Shown here: piece after piece, positions 11,969-22,631 of the stretch
Numbering within the stretch: position 1 is the stretch's first letter
Layout: every line of letters starts with the position of its first letter
Origin: Pyrrhosoma nymphula
Taxonomy: Eukaryota > Arthropoda > Insecta > Odonata > Coenagrionidae
Direction of reading: 5' to 3'
Assembly (NCBI GenBank): GCA_963573305.1
Contig: OY754334.1
Span: 28,389,614-28,453,613, forward strand
Length of the DNA stretch: 64,000 nucleotides
Notes under the pieces: model-generated
What the model was told of the DNA's origin: nothing
Databases searched by the model: none
What the model saw: the letters and a program-made list of their open reading frames with translations, nothing else
Position numbers and translations under genes: made by a program

Positions 11969-12124
11969 CCCTTTCACTGCTGTGAACATAGGAGCAATCT
12001 TTGCCCAGTGGACTGCTGTGAACGTAGCTCCTACGTTCCGTTGGCAAGGTCATTCCTACCCACCGTTCACTTTTTCACCTCACAGGGGCTAGGAAGTCTC
12101 TGCAGGTTGACCGCAGCAAAAGGG
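11969..12124. mobile_element. piggyBac-type MITE
   Basis: The 156-bp element starts CCCTTTCACTGCTG and ends CCGCAGCAAAAGGG, imperfect inverted repeats, with TTAA on both sides (11965-11968 and 12125-12128). It is of the same type as the element at 8256 and shares the outer CCCTTT. Internally GCTGTGAACRTAG occurs twice (near 11980 and 12015). Confidence 0.85.
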
Positions 12125-12389
12125 TTAATGTACATTTTCCTTGGAATTTTCTCATGGATTTGACACCAAACACCGCACAGATTGGTTAGTTAAAAACTTC
12201 TAGTAAGTAAGAAACCAAGTGCAGCCTCAAGACAACCGAGAAAAAGTTAAAGCAAACCTATGGGGATAGGGGCTAAAACTATGAAGGAAGAATGAACCAT
12301 TTCCCAAACAAGCACAGGAGGAATGAACCAAACTAAAAGGGGCTGTACATGTATCGCAAAGATGACTTTGGCCACTTTAAACAACCACT

Positions 12390-12679
12390 CTAGGGGCTGT
12401 CCATAAATGACATACACACGATTAAGGGGGGGGTCACCAACTTGTGACAATGTGTGATGGGGGGAGGGGGGCTTATCCTTCATGTGACATCCATACTTCC
12501 ACTGCATATGATGTCTTAGTTCTACTCAGACTGTGGGGTAGGGTAGACATTTTTTCATGTTTGTGACATCATTAAAGGGGGGGGGGGGGTGACACTATTT
12601 GTGACTAACTGTGACAGGGGGGGGGTGGGGTCTAGTTTGGTCCAAAATTGTGTGACATCATTTATGGGCAGCCCCCTAG
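12390..12679. mobile_element. MITE with CTAGGGGCTG ends
   Basis: The left end CTAGGGGCTGTCCATAAATG is mirrored by CATTTATGGGCAGCCCCCTAG-like sequence on the right, so the roughly 20-bp inverted ends are nearly perfect. The interior holds runs of G with repeated GTGACA motifs and no coding capacity. I could not find a convincing target duplication, so the superfamily is left open. Confidence 0.7.
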
Positions 12680-13205
12680 TCCTGTAAAACGACATAAGAA
12701 TGCATGAAAAACTCTCTTCCCTCCCAATTCTACACAAGATGTCACAGATTTTTGGAAGCATGCACGTAGAACTATTCAATGAATGATTTTATGTGCAATT
12801 TTGTTTACCCACGGGAATACCGAGCAGAATATATGAAATATATTCTTTAAGCTGTGAAGCAATGAAGCAAATGTTTACCATCTGCCGACATGAATCGATT
12901 CAGCGGCCAGGAGAGTACAGATCAATTCATGCCAGTGTTAGAATTTGGTCTTGGGAATATTTTTATCAAATAGACTGGAATTTTCTATCACTGTCATAGC
13001 TTTCAAGTTGAGAGTATGTCAAGTCAAGATATGCTAACAGAAGGGCGATTAGTATCATTGGATATTATTCGTGCTCACCTAGTAACATATAGACATCTGG
13101 AGAATGAATATTAAGGAGGGAAACTCTATGATATTTGCAGTGCTACAAACTGTGATATTTCCTCTGGTTATTATTTAGAAAGTGATATGGATACGATCTG
13201 AAATA
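12680..13205. other. No gene recognised
   Basis: Only short chance frames are present. Confidence 0.5.
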
Positions 13206-13405
13206 GGGGCAATGGCCTGCCACAATGGAAACACCGGTTCCTGATCTGTCACCGAAGTTAAGAATCTTTGGGCTCGGCTCGAGTTTGGAGGGGTGATCCT
13301 CCAATTCGTCCGAGTGCTGTTGCCCCTGTCTGCAAGTGGAAGACAGTATGTGCGAAATAACCTTAGCCGTTGATGAACGTTAAACAAAAATACTACTACT
13401 ACTAC
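13206..13405 (+). repeat. 5S rRNA-derived SINE
   Basis: Bases 13208-13325 align along their whole length with animal 5S rRNA: ACACCGGTTC, then TCACCGAAGTTAAG, then GGGCTCGGC, then TTTGGAGGGGTGATC, then GAGTGCTGTTGCC. The internal promoter region (A box around AGTTAAG, C box around GGGGTGA) is retained but mutated. About 60 bases of unrelated sequence follow, and the copy ends in TACTACTACTACTAC. A 5S head joined to a foreign tail with a simple-repeat end is the layout of SINE3-class elements. It is not a working 5S gene, because the sequence is diverged and the 3' end is fused to a tail. Confidence 0.85.
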
Positions 13406-15282
13406 AATCTCAAATATAGCTAAAACTTAACACAAGATGATCTGATCCCTGAACCCCCTATATAAGACAATGTAAGAAGAGCCAAATCTCCTCCCCCAAG
13501 ATATCTCATGTATTGTTTGGATGGCCCCAAGGGTGGTGATCCTTCTGGATAAGTAAGGGCTATGTTGACACTCTCGGTCATAAATTTAGGGAAGGTTGCT
13601 ACAGGAAGACAAGAGATTGCCAGGCATACACAAAAGATTCTTCAGTAGCTCTGCGTGATTTGGTAGAGTTATTTTTCTGTAGCTGAAGGGGTAATCATTT
13701 AGGAATGTAACCACTTACATATTAACTGGTTTACAAAATGGCATTTGTTCTCTAATGCAAGGAATGACCTTGGGAAATAAGAGAAGGGGGAAAGTAGTAG
13801 AAGAAAGAGAAGGATTAACTTGATGCATGCCAGTAAGGTAGAGAAGGAAGGATACAAAACAGAAAGAACCTTGGGAATCCCCTGTTTCAGGCATCACTCC
13901 CTTGCTTCCAGCCCAAGTCCTGACCTAAGGAAGAGAGAATATTCTCCCCTAAATCACTATCTTCAACAGCCCTTTACACATAATTACACAATGCAATCAC
14001 TTCATCTCCTCCTTCGAATCCACCGTTATTTTCCTTTCCTCAACCACCATAAGAGGCTAACATTATAAGAGGCTTCTTAATCTTCTTCATGGACAGAATT
14101 TTTAGTAGGTAGTCATCCTGTCCCAATCTTGTAGCTTATTCTTAAATTCTAATCCCAGGGTTATTTTAAATTTTTCTTCTCCTTGCTTGACAATGAGACG
14201 ATTTAAATAATGCTTGTATGTATTTGGTGCCTACTTAAGCATTGTAATATCTCCTAATTTGTCATCATAATAGCCCAAAAATCCCTTAATGTTATCTTGT
14301 GATTTTTTCTATAATAGTTCTAATATGAGGTTAAATGTTTGAAGTAAATTCGCTGCATACTCAAGATGCCATGAAAGTAACTTCTGAGTGATGAGTGGAT
14401 GTTTGGTGGTCACCATATTTGTAGCAATAAAGAAAGGAGAGGAGGCGATGCATATTGTTAGAGAAGATGAAAACATTTTTTATGTGCTGTTATCTTGTTT
14501 TGAGATTATGATACATTCAGCAGGTGTATGTGTCTCATTAGCAAAGGGTAAACCACAGTTGCTTTAGAGAGGATAGAGGGTTTGATTTTCTTTTTGAAAA
14601 CTATACAAAATCGTGGCCACAATTATGATACAGATTGTGAAGTATATCATCCCTTCTATGCTGGAAAGAAATGGCAGGCGAAGACTGCATTTTGTTGCTC
14701 ATTGAAGTAAGATTTTTTTAGCCCATGGGCCTTGATTTGCTACTATCCTTGCTGCCTAGGACATTTTGAATTCCTCTACAGCTGTCAAAGCCATATTGTT
14801 GAATTTCAACCCAGAAACTTTTGGCCAAGGAGAGACAACACTGACTACCACTTATCCCAGAAAATAACGCAATAACTTTATCAATATTTTTTTAAATGAG
14901 AACTACAAGACCTTTTACATTAATGGATCAATGCATGCAAGATTTTCTTTTCCCATATTGTTTTTCTAGGCATTAAAGACTTGAATTTTATGGGATTCAA
15001 GGAAGAGAAATTCCTATGTCCACCTAGTTTAGTATATGACAACCTATCTTTTTAAGTGTATAATCTTATAGTTTATGTCATATTTGATAGCCATGAGTAA
15101 CTCTGAAGAAATAGCCTTCAATATTCGGAGCCAAAACTTTTTGGGTCTCGACTATCACTTCCATGTGAGATGAGATCAATCAATCTTCCTCCTTGCTCCT
15201 CTACACTCCCCTGGTTCTCCTTTATCTAATCACTATTGATTATGTTTTGGTCTATTTTAAATTAAACTACAGCTTAATCAGT
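13406..15282. other. No gene recognised
   Basis: No gene or element was recognised. The ATGGCCCCAAGGG near 13520 echoes the body of the SINE at 10695, but the match is too short to call. Confidence 0.5.
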
Positions 15283-15360
15283 TTTCACAACCTACACCTT
15301 GATCAACTCAATTTTACACTGAGTGCTCTAACCAGTTAAGCTACTCAAGCGTCCTCTTCC
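15283..15360 (-). repeat. tRNA-derived SINE fragment
   Basis: The minus strand reads GACGCTTGAGTAGCTTAACT and then GGTTAGAGCACT, a tRNA-like 5' half with an A box, continuing to ATCAAGGTG. The same family occurs at 41523-41658, which reads GACGCCTCGGTAGCTTAACT. Confidence 0.6.
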
Positions 15361-15364
15361 ACTG

Positions 15365-16048
15365 AGAATTTCATGGAGGCTTTAAGGAGCAAGTTGTCCT
15401 CACAGGTACCATGCATACAATGCCATGGAGTACCCCTGTGAGAGCCCTAAGTACTACTGTTCACGAGGTAAAGTAAGTACTCTCCTTTCAAGTATTTTGT
15501 CAGCTTAACACACTACCATTGAGGCACTCATGCTTTTATGAGATGATTACGTAATTTCATGGAAGGTGCTGATGTACTTCCAAATCAAGGGAAAAGTCAT
15601 GCATATATGTATAACCTAAGGAGAACAAACTGCAGAGTACCTTGGTCTACCCTAATAATACATCCTTTGGATCAATGTTGTATAAATGGGACTTGATATC
15701 TTTATTCTGCAACTGAAAAATACTCACAACATGGGTAGTTTTTAGTTGTTCTTGAGACACTTCAACCCTTGCAAGGTGGAGTTATTTTCCATTGGCTGTT
15801 TCAATGGGTGGATAACATAAAAAACATGAAAAATTCCATTAAAAAAAGGACGCATCCATCTGCAAACAATGCACACCCTCAAAAAGCTCAGTCCAAACTG
15901 ATTGCCAAAAGAGAGGACAAAAGAGATGCTCTCTGGGATGGGAGAGTCTTTCAAGGGACATCCTTTAGCTTTATGAGCTTGACACACTGAGAGTCATTTT
16001 CCCCTGGAAACCATACAGCCATCACTCACACGTGTGAGTCTTCTGCAC
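15365..16048. other. No gene recognised
   Basis: No supported feature. Overlapping short frames on both strands near 15742-15990 have no recognisable content. Confidence 0.5.
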
Positions 16049-16052
16049 TTAA

Positions 16053-16066
16053 CCCTCATATGGATT
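16053..16066. repeat. Left terminal inverted repeat of the piggyBac-like element
   Basis: CCCTCATATGGATT directly follows TTAA. Its exact complement closes the element at 22614-22627. Confidence 0.9.
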
Positions 16067-16237
16067 CACTGCGCCTTAGCGGCGCCCGTGATTTTAAAAA
16101 TGATTTTAAAATTTTCCATTCGCATGGATCTTTCTGAAACTTTCAGTAGTCTATTTTTTCTGCTTTCTTAGACTACAAATATATTTTTGTGTGTATAGTG
16201 TGCATATTTTTCATTTTATTGGCCTCTAATGAAAAAA

Positions 16238-16274
16238 GTTACGTCGTTGGATTTACGGCGCCGCTGCGGCGCCG
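16238..16274. repeat. Left subterminal inverted repeat with GC palindrome
   Basis: The segment begins GTTACGTCGTTGGATTTACG and ends in the palindrome GGCGCCGCTGCGGCGCC. It matches 22567-22603 in inverted orientation at all but the central base. Subterminal repeats of this kind often serve as transposase-binding sites; that role is inferred here. Confidence 0.85.
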
Positions 16275-16402
16275 AGAGATTCCTAGTCGCAATGTAGGAG
16301 ACTGCACTCTCAATACTAATTTTAAAGAATTATGTTTCGTATGAAATGTTATTTTCTATTTATAATCATAATATTTAAATGTTTAAAGTTTATAAACAAA
16401 AT

Positions 16403-16412
16403 GAAATTGTTT
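16403..16412 (+). repeat. LINE target-site duplication, left copy
   Basis: GAAATTGTTT directly abuts the (CATT)n tail of the minus-strand LINE. The same 10-mer lies at 19729-19738, just beyond the LINE's 5' end. Confidence 0.85.
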
Positions 16413-19400
16413 CATTCATTCATTACAGTAATCTACCGGATAGAGGTAGGTTGTGATGAAAGTCAGAGAATATCCAACGAACTCTTACACGTGCTGTGCC
16501 CTTTCTACCTCTTGTATTTCTTTCTTCATCTCGGCATAAGTCCTACCTTTCTTCATCCCGTCCATAAAACCGATTCTCTTCCTTCCCCTTCCCCGCTTAC
16601 CCAACATCCTTCCCTCTATCACGACCTTCAGCAAACCATCGTCCCTCATTACTCCTTCCAGCCACCTACCCTGCCTTCCCCTAATCTCATCTATAAGTTT
16701 CCTCTCCTCGCCCACCATGTCAAGCACTTCCTCGTTTGTCTTCCTTTCCATCCAACGCACCTTCTCCATCCTCCTCTACACCCACATCTCAAAAGCCTTC
16801 AGCCTATTTTCGTCTTCCTTTCTCAAGGTCCACGTTTCTGCCCCATACAACGCCACACTCCATATCAAGCTCTTCACTAGCCTCATTTTTACACCCTTAC
16901 TTAAGGTCCCCGTCATCAGCTCCCTTCTATTATTGAACGCTTCCTTCGCTAGTGCTATTCTCCTCCTAATGTCTTTGCTACTATGTCCTCTTTCTTCTAG
17001 CGTACTACCCAAGTAATTAAATTGTTCTACTTGCTCCAGTTTGTGACTTCCTACTCTTATTACCAGCTTCGCTTTCTTTGTCCTACAGAATCTCATTACT
17101 TTTGTTTTCCTATTATTTATCTTCATTCCGTATTTCTCACACTGCTTTTCCAGTGCATCTACTAAAGTTTGCAGTCCTTTCGATGACCTACTCACCAATG
17201 CCTGGTCGTCTGCGAATCTAACCGACTTTATCCACTGGCCTCCTACTTTCATTCCCACGTCTAGCTCATCCCATGCCTCTCTTACCATTTCCTCAGCATA
17301 GATGTTAAAAAGTAAAGGCGACAACGGGCACCCTTGCCGCACCCCGCGACCTATAACTGCCCACCCTGATTCACCGTCCGCTACCCTTACCTGAGCCCTC
17401 TGCCCCATATATAAGTTTCGGATGAGTCTCCTATCGCGCCAGTCTATTCCTATTTTCCCCAGTATCTGCATTAGTTTCTCCCAGTTTACTCTGTCAAACG
17501 CCTTTTCGAAATCTACAAAACAAGCGAAAACATCCTGATTATGCTCTATGTTTCTATCTATAAGTGTCCTCATTACCGCAATCGCATCTCTGGTTCCCCT
17601 CCCCTTCCTAAACCCAAATTGGTCATCGCCTAAATAGCACTTTGCTCTGCTCTCCAACCTTCTATTTAGTATTCTAAGCAACACTTTTGCTGCGTGCGAA
17701 ATTAAACTGATTGTTCTATACTCCTCGCATTCTGACGCTTTCTTCTTCTTCGGGATAGGTATTAATACTGTTTTCACGAAATCCTCTGGCCATACTCCTT
17801 CCTCGTAGATCCTGCGAATAAGTTCGAAAAACGATTTTCTCCCCCTACTACCTAGATTCTTCAGTAGCTCCGAAGGTAGGTTATCGGTTCCCACGGCTTT
17901 TCTAACCTTCATCTCTCTTAGTGCCCTCTCTATTTCACTCTCAAGTAACTCTGGTCCGAGGTTATCTTTATCTATTGTTCCTTCGTCCTCTAGATCTAGG
18001 CTAAGGGGTCTATTCTCGCTGTCATATAGCTCCTCTACGTATTCTCTCCACCTTTCTTGGATATCTTCCTGTTCGACTAATATCTTTCCTGTTTTGTCCT
18101 TAACCTTTGGTATCGCTTGACCTCTCTTACCACCCGATAACATTTTCACCTTGGCGTACAAAGCGCCCACTTCCCCCTCCTCCTGCATCTTTTCCATTTG
18201 CTCACATTGTCCCTTCCACCAGTTTTCTTTTGCCCGATTGGTCACTCGCCTGAGTTTATTATTCAATTCCTTGTACTTCCTCTTCCCTACGTCGGTGTTC
18301 ACGTTTTTCCATATCCTTCTCTCCTCCATTTTCTTTATCATTTCTTCTGTAACCCACTGCTTCTTAACCCTCTTCTTTTCCACCGTTCCTATTGTTTTCT
18401 CTGCCGCTCTTGCGATGCCTGTTTTTATAACCTCCCATCTCTTCTCTATGGTTCCCATCCGCTTCTCTTTACCTATGTTCTTTTCTACTAGCTCTTGGTA
18501 TTCCCTCCTTTTCAACCCTTTCAATGCTTCAAGGTTCCACCTCTTTATCTTCCTACCTTTACAAAGCCTTTTGAATCTAACTTCACACTTCATCATCACC
18601 AAGTTATGATCCGAGTCCGCATCCGCCCCTGGATAGCTACGAGAGTTTTTTACACTGTTCCTAAATCTCTGCCTCACCATTATATAATCAATTTGGTATC
18701 TCCCAGTATCACCCGGCATTTTCCATGTGTACCTACGCCTGGGGTGATGTTTAAACCAAGTGTTTGTCACTACTAATTTATTTCTTCTACAAAATTCAAC
18801 TGCCTTTTCCCCGCGATCATTTCTTCTTCCTAGCCCAAACCCTCCTACTTCTAATCCGTCCCTCCCTTCTCCCACCACTGCATTCCAGTCACCCATCACT
18901 ATCAGGTTTTTCTTCCCCGGCACTTCTCTAATTATTTCTTCTACTTGCTCGTACACCTCTTCCACCTCTTCCTCCCTATGGTTGCTCGTAGGCATGTATA
19001 CCTGGACCAGTATGAAATTCGTTGGGCGTGCTTTTATTTGTACCACTAGTATCCTGTCATTCACCTGTTCAATGTTTACCACCCTCAGTCCCAACTTTGT
19101 GTTCAGTACCATGCCTACCCCCCGTTGACTCTCATCTCCCCCACTATAGATCACCCTGTAGTTATCACTCCAATAGTCCCCGCTATCCTTCCATCTAACC
19201 TCGCACAATCCCAAAGCATCTATTTTTCCTTTTTCCATTTCCTGCTTAATATTTTCAAGCTTCCCGGCCCTCATCATGGTCCTTACGTTCCAAGTTCCTA
19301 TTTTTACCACTGTTTTCCTTCTCCTCTTCCTCTTTTTCTTCTTCTTCTCCCTCCTTTCCCTTGTATCTTCTGATGATGATTCTGTGCAAGGATTTCGTGT

Positions 19401-19728
19401 GATGACGACCGCGGAGGCCTTGCCTCCCCCGCTGCCGGGCACGACACCTGCCCTAGTGGGCGGAGTCCCGTAGTTGCCAGGAATCAGATCTCTTTGGATG
19501 ACTTTCATGTTCTGGGAAGTGATAGTTGAGAGGTATCCCACGCGACTCAACGGTATTTTTAATGTGACACCATCACGGAACTACCTTTCGTCTGGCTCCT
19601 ACCCTTCGACCTATCTGGCATGGGTGGCCCTACCAGGAGCAATGTACTTGCTCCTGCCAGTCCAGCTCTAGGGGTCATTGGAACGCACAAGCCCTTCCAC
19701 CACGTCAAGGTCGTAGTTCAAGGAAGAG
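16413..19728 (-). mobile_element. RTE-like LINE, near full length
   Basis: The element is 3.3 kb, lies on the minus strand and is flanked by the 10-bp duplication GAAATTGTTT. The layout is a short 5' untranslated region (about 220 bases), a single long reading frame (endonuclease then reverse transcriptase), a short 3' untranslated region (about 16430-16484) and a simple-repeat tail, (CATT)n on the plus strand at 16413-16425. Length near 3.3 kb, one open frame and a short-tandem-repeat tail fit the RTE clade, though I place it there with moderate confidence. It interrupts the piggyBac-like element and is therefore younger. Related fragments lie at 45935-46255 and 54300-54660. Confidence 0.88.
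16485..19508 (-). pseudogene. LINE endonuclease-reverse transcriptase with one internal stop
   Basis: The protein nicks target DNA and copies the element's RNA into it. From the ATG at 19508 it reads 910 residues to a single TAG at 16776-16778. It then continues in the same frame for about 97 more residues to TAA at 16485. The TAG falls after FEMWV, so one substitution closes an otherwise open frame of about 1007 codons. A lysine/arginine-rich stretch precedes the endonuclease. Endonuclease motifs: GTWNVRT (about residue 71), LCEVRW, MGDWNAVVG and SDHNLV, which supply the expected N, E, D and H residues. Reverse-transcriptase motifs: CFVDFEKAFDRV (motif A), RQGCPLSPLLFNIY (B) and RFADDQALV (C, near 17205-17220), so the catalytic aspartates are present. 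The C-terminal part carries GRQGRWLEGVMR and GKRGRGRKR. In-frame codons upstream of 19508 run to a TTG at 19550, so the start is uncertain by 14 residues. Confidence 0.9.
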
Positions 19729-19738
19729 GAAATTGTTT
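19729..19738 (+). repeat. LINE target-site duplication, right copy
   Basis: GAAATTGTTT, identical to 16403-16412. It marks the 5' end of the minus-strand LINE. Confidence 0.85.
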
Positions 19739-20204
19739 AACAAAGGAAAAATTTTACTATGCCAATTTTCCTTCGTCTTTTATCTAATAATCATAAATTT
19801 TGCTTGTTTATTATGTTCACTGACAAAACTTCATCTTATTGCAAGAATAATTCTTATAAACTCATGGCCTAAGGGTATTTTTTCCATGGCCTTCGGCATT
19901 ACTTTTTTTGGTTACTTTCTCCGCTTCGCATACCTGCTGTGGTGATAGTCACCTTTGGGAACATCCCAGGGTTACTATGTATAGAAATTATACCAAGCAG
20001 CAATCCCAAGAAAACTTAACCACAATTTATTCTCAGAATTCATACAATAAATCCTGTTTACCTTCATGTGGAAATTTCCCGGTGAATGAGTAGCAGAAGC
20101 TTGGGAGACAATTCAGAAGTTTGCGATAGCGACTTTCAAGCCCTATATTCCATATAATCTTTTACCAAATTGATCTCAACCGGAATTTTCTTCCATATTT
20201 GGGT

Positions 20205-20275
20205 TTCATCTACATCTACAAAATACCCTGAAAGCCACTTCAGGGGTGTGTGGCAGGGGTTTGGGTTCACAAAAA
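20205..20275 (+). repeat. Dispersed repeat (CATCTACATCTACA type)
   Basis: CATCTACATCTACAAAATAC is followed by CCTGAAAGCCACTTCAGGGG and TGTGTGGCAGGGG. The same pattern, CACCCTGCAAGCCACCTCAA then GGGTGTGAGGCAGGGG, occurs at 50058-50110. Repeats of this form are widespread in arthropod genomes; their origin is unclear to me. Confidence 0.65.
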
Positions 20276-20846
20276 GCCTAACATTGGTTTCGCATGTCCT
20301 CAAAAGAGGAAAATCTGTAATACAGCTGTCATCAATGCATCATGATAGTAGCATTAGCGATTAAACCCACAGCAAACCAGAAATCGTGTTGCATTATAAT
20401 GAACGAAAGTAGGTACAGATTTAGTGGACCAAATGGCGCATTCATATACATGCCAAGGAAAAACCAATCGATGGCCATTTACCTTCTTTTTGAATATTTT
20501 AAATGTAAGTGGCATTGCTAGCTTCATTTTATTTACAACCTTATACCCGAACTGGAATAAAAAGAAGCTAGAAAGAAGAATGTATTTGGAACAACTAGCA
20601 GAGGAATTAGTTCGTCCGCATACATTGAGACGGCTACAGAATGCCAAGATAAAGATTTTGAAGCGCTGCATGACAGATTTTCAAGAAGATTCAGTAAAAC
20701 CTCAAAATGTATGCAATTCTAAAAAACTAAAACGCTCACAACGTCACTTATGTGTGGTGAAAAAACAGATTTTACAAATTTTCAGCTCCTGAGAAATAAA
20801 TAAATGCAAAGACCATTCAAAATTTCTTTGTGATGAATGTAAATGA
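20255..20846 (+). pseudogene. piggyBac transposase, C-terminal half, broken
   Basis: This is the catalytic end of a DDD-type piggyBac transposase, which cuts and pastes DNA at TTAA. The readable order is TLVSHVLKRGKS and LSSMHHDSS (to a stop near 20362), then KPEIVLHYNE, a frameshift at about 20404, then KVGTDLVDQM, then KTNRWPFTFFLNILNVSGIA and LEQLAEELVRP. GTDLVDQM corresponds to the conserved GVDTLDQM block holding the third catalytic aspartate, and KTNRWP is shared with the family. A cysteine-rich tail follows with a further frame break: VCNSK near 20709, and CKDHSKFLCDECK ending at the TGA at 20844-20846. The N-terminal half with the first two catalytic aspartates is not recognisable, so the gene is dead. 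Orientation and position agree with the flanking TTAA-bounded ends. Confidence 0.88.
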
Positions 20847-20849
20847 ATG

Positions 20850-22560
20850 AATTGAAAAATATCATTATACTAGTTTTATTTGGAAATAAATTGCATGATT
20901 TAATCTTCCCAAATACTTGTGCATGGTACTAATATATTTTATAATTTCCGCTTATATTTTAATTTTGCAGGAGATATTCGCTCAGTATTTACATGGTAAA
21001 AATCTTTTCATGATGAACAAATACATAGACGAATTACCACATAGTGAAAATTTGTTAATATATAATTCTCATTTCTTTGTGTACTCAAATGCACAGAGGT
21101 TTTAGTCGTCCAATTTTTAGTAACATGAAGGGGTGAGTGATGAGGAGAAAGGTGGGTAATTCCATGGGGGTTATTTTGAGGTGAAGGGTGGGAGATACAT
21201 GGTGGTGAGTCGACTGCCAAGGATCAGGGAATACCGGGATCGGTAGGCCAGGTAAGCGTAGAACATCCGTATCGTGAAGAAAGGTTGAGAGTGCAAGGAG
21301 GCAATTAGACACAATAGACTGCTCTTTCTTCATCCTTCCATCGCTGCGTGAGGGACAGGGAATCCACGCCTTATCGCAAAGCGCCCCGGGGTGACCCTCC
21401 CTTCATTCCGAGAAGGTCTAGCTCGGGTCGTTGGAGGTTGAAAGAAGTTCAATCAGTTTTTTTGTGGGGGGAAGAAAGTAGGCGGAGGATGACGAATAAG
21501 GAAGCTTAGTGGGAAAGTACGGATGGTCTCAATGTTTGGGTCAGTGCAATGCTACGGAAAGGAAAGGTGAGGGGGGTCCACCCAGCATGAGGGTATTTTG
21601 GTCACCCCAGAACACTAGCTCCTATTCCATCGGTCCCTCACGCAGCGCCGGAACGAAGAAAATAGACGCCATCTTATTCCATGGTTTATCCATTTCCTGC
21701 TCCTTCTTCCTTACCTCCCACAACCCAAACTTCTTAGAAATAATTATTTTGGCCTTTTCCACCAATCCAGAAGCAAAACCTCATCTGCCGCATTCCCCCG
21801 CATCACTTTTACCTGTCCATCTCTATGGAGATATCCTCAGTGAGGGAATGGGCTCTGCTGTAGGCCTAAAATTGCTGTAGGCTCTTCTAGCCCCCCCCTT
21901 CCAATGCGGCGCTGGACTCTTTGACGCGTCGATGATTGTTCCACATTCCTCATATTTCACAACCCATCTTATTTTAATACTTTATTTTTTAGAAATTGCA
22001 GGATATAAGCTCCCTGAATGTCCGTTACATATACCTTGATCGTCAGAATGTAGCACTTAAAAATCACGACGGTATCACTTGTCTCTTCTCACTCCACCTA
22101 CTGTTTTTCAATTATTAACGTTTAAGAACTCAGGCTTCTGCGAACACTACAAAGATATAACATTTGGGTGGACGTAGTCAAGCAAAATTATTTTACATGT
22201 ACCCATCCGACTTTTATTCGAATCTCATTTTTAGTATTTCGATGCATAAAAAATAAAACAATGTGCACATGATAAAGCGGAGTTTATCCAGCATTAAATA
22301 TCAGAAAAAAAGATTTAAAACAATTATTACACATTAAATTAAAACCTTCAATTGAAAATAACTATCTAAGGGACAATAAAAAGAGAGTATTACGGAACAA
22401 ATGGTAAAGAAAGCAGTGTTAAAGATTTTTAGCAATAACTTCTGTAATAATGGGATAAATCTAGCTAAACATGGTTAAAAATAAATAAAATAGAAGTTAC
22501 TAGCATTATCAATAAAAAACAATGCTAAGAAAGTCCACGTTTGAAGGATAATGGCAAAAT
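20850..22560. other. Non-coding 3' part of the piggyBac-like element
   Basis: No coding content was recognised. Imperfect inverted segments occur at 21335-21400 and 21590-21650: both carry CGCTGCGTGAGGGAC, then GGGGTGACC, in opposite orientation. They suggest a small foldback or MITE insertion. The rest is AT-rich. Confidence 0.5.
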
Positions 22561-22566
22561 ATTACG

Positions 22567-22603
22567 CGGCGCCGCTGCGGCGCCGTAAATCCAACGACGT
22601 AAC
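22567..22603. repeat. Right subterminal inverted repeat with GC palindrome
   Basis: Partner of 16238-16274. It contains GGCGCCGCTGCGGCGCC followed by TAAATCCAACGACGTAAC. Confidence 0.85.
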
Positions 22604-22613
22604 GAAATTCGTA

Positions 22614-22627
22614 AATCCATATGAGGG
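22614..22627. repeat. Right terminal inverted repeat of the piggyBac-like element
   Basis: AATCCATATGAGGG followed directly by TTAA at 22628-22631. It is the exact complement of the left terminus. Confidence 0.9.
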
Positions 22628-22631
22628 TTAA

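Larger units (their letters stand above)
16053..22627. mobile_element. piggyBac-like transposon, 6.6 kb, with nested LINE
   Basis: Both ends are TTAA (16049-16052 and 22628-22631) followed inward by a perfect 14-bp inverted repeat, CCCTCATATGGATT at 16053-16066 and its complement at 22614-22627. A second, 37-base inverted pair lies subterminally at 16238-16274 and 22567-22603, differing only at the centre; it contains the GC-rich palindrome GGCGCCGCTGCGGCGCC. A variant palindrome occurs nearer the left end (about 16070-16086), so the two ends are asymmetric. Inside is a piggyBac transposase relic in the plus direction (20255-20846), which agrees with the ends. The first half of the transposase is not recognisable. 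A LINE inserted later occupies 16413-19728. Without it the element would be about 3.25 kb, a plausible piggyBac size. Confidence 0.9.

Noticed and set aside
13208..13325. Functional 5S rRNA gene
   Set aside because: Too many substitutions, an altered C box, and fusion to a SINE tail with a simple-repeat end.
18151..19473. Long plus-strand open frames opposite the LINE
   Set aside because: They are antisense shadows of the minus-strand endonuclease-reverse transcriptase frame and have proline/serine/phenylalanine-rich composition without domains.
20424..20792. Independent host gene
   Set aside because: Its content matches the C-terminal end of piggyBac transposase, with frame breaks on both sides and element ends around it.
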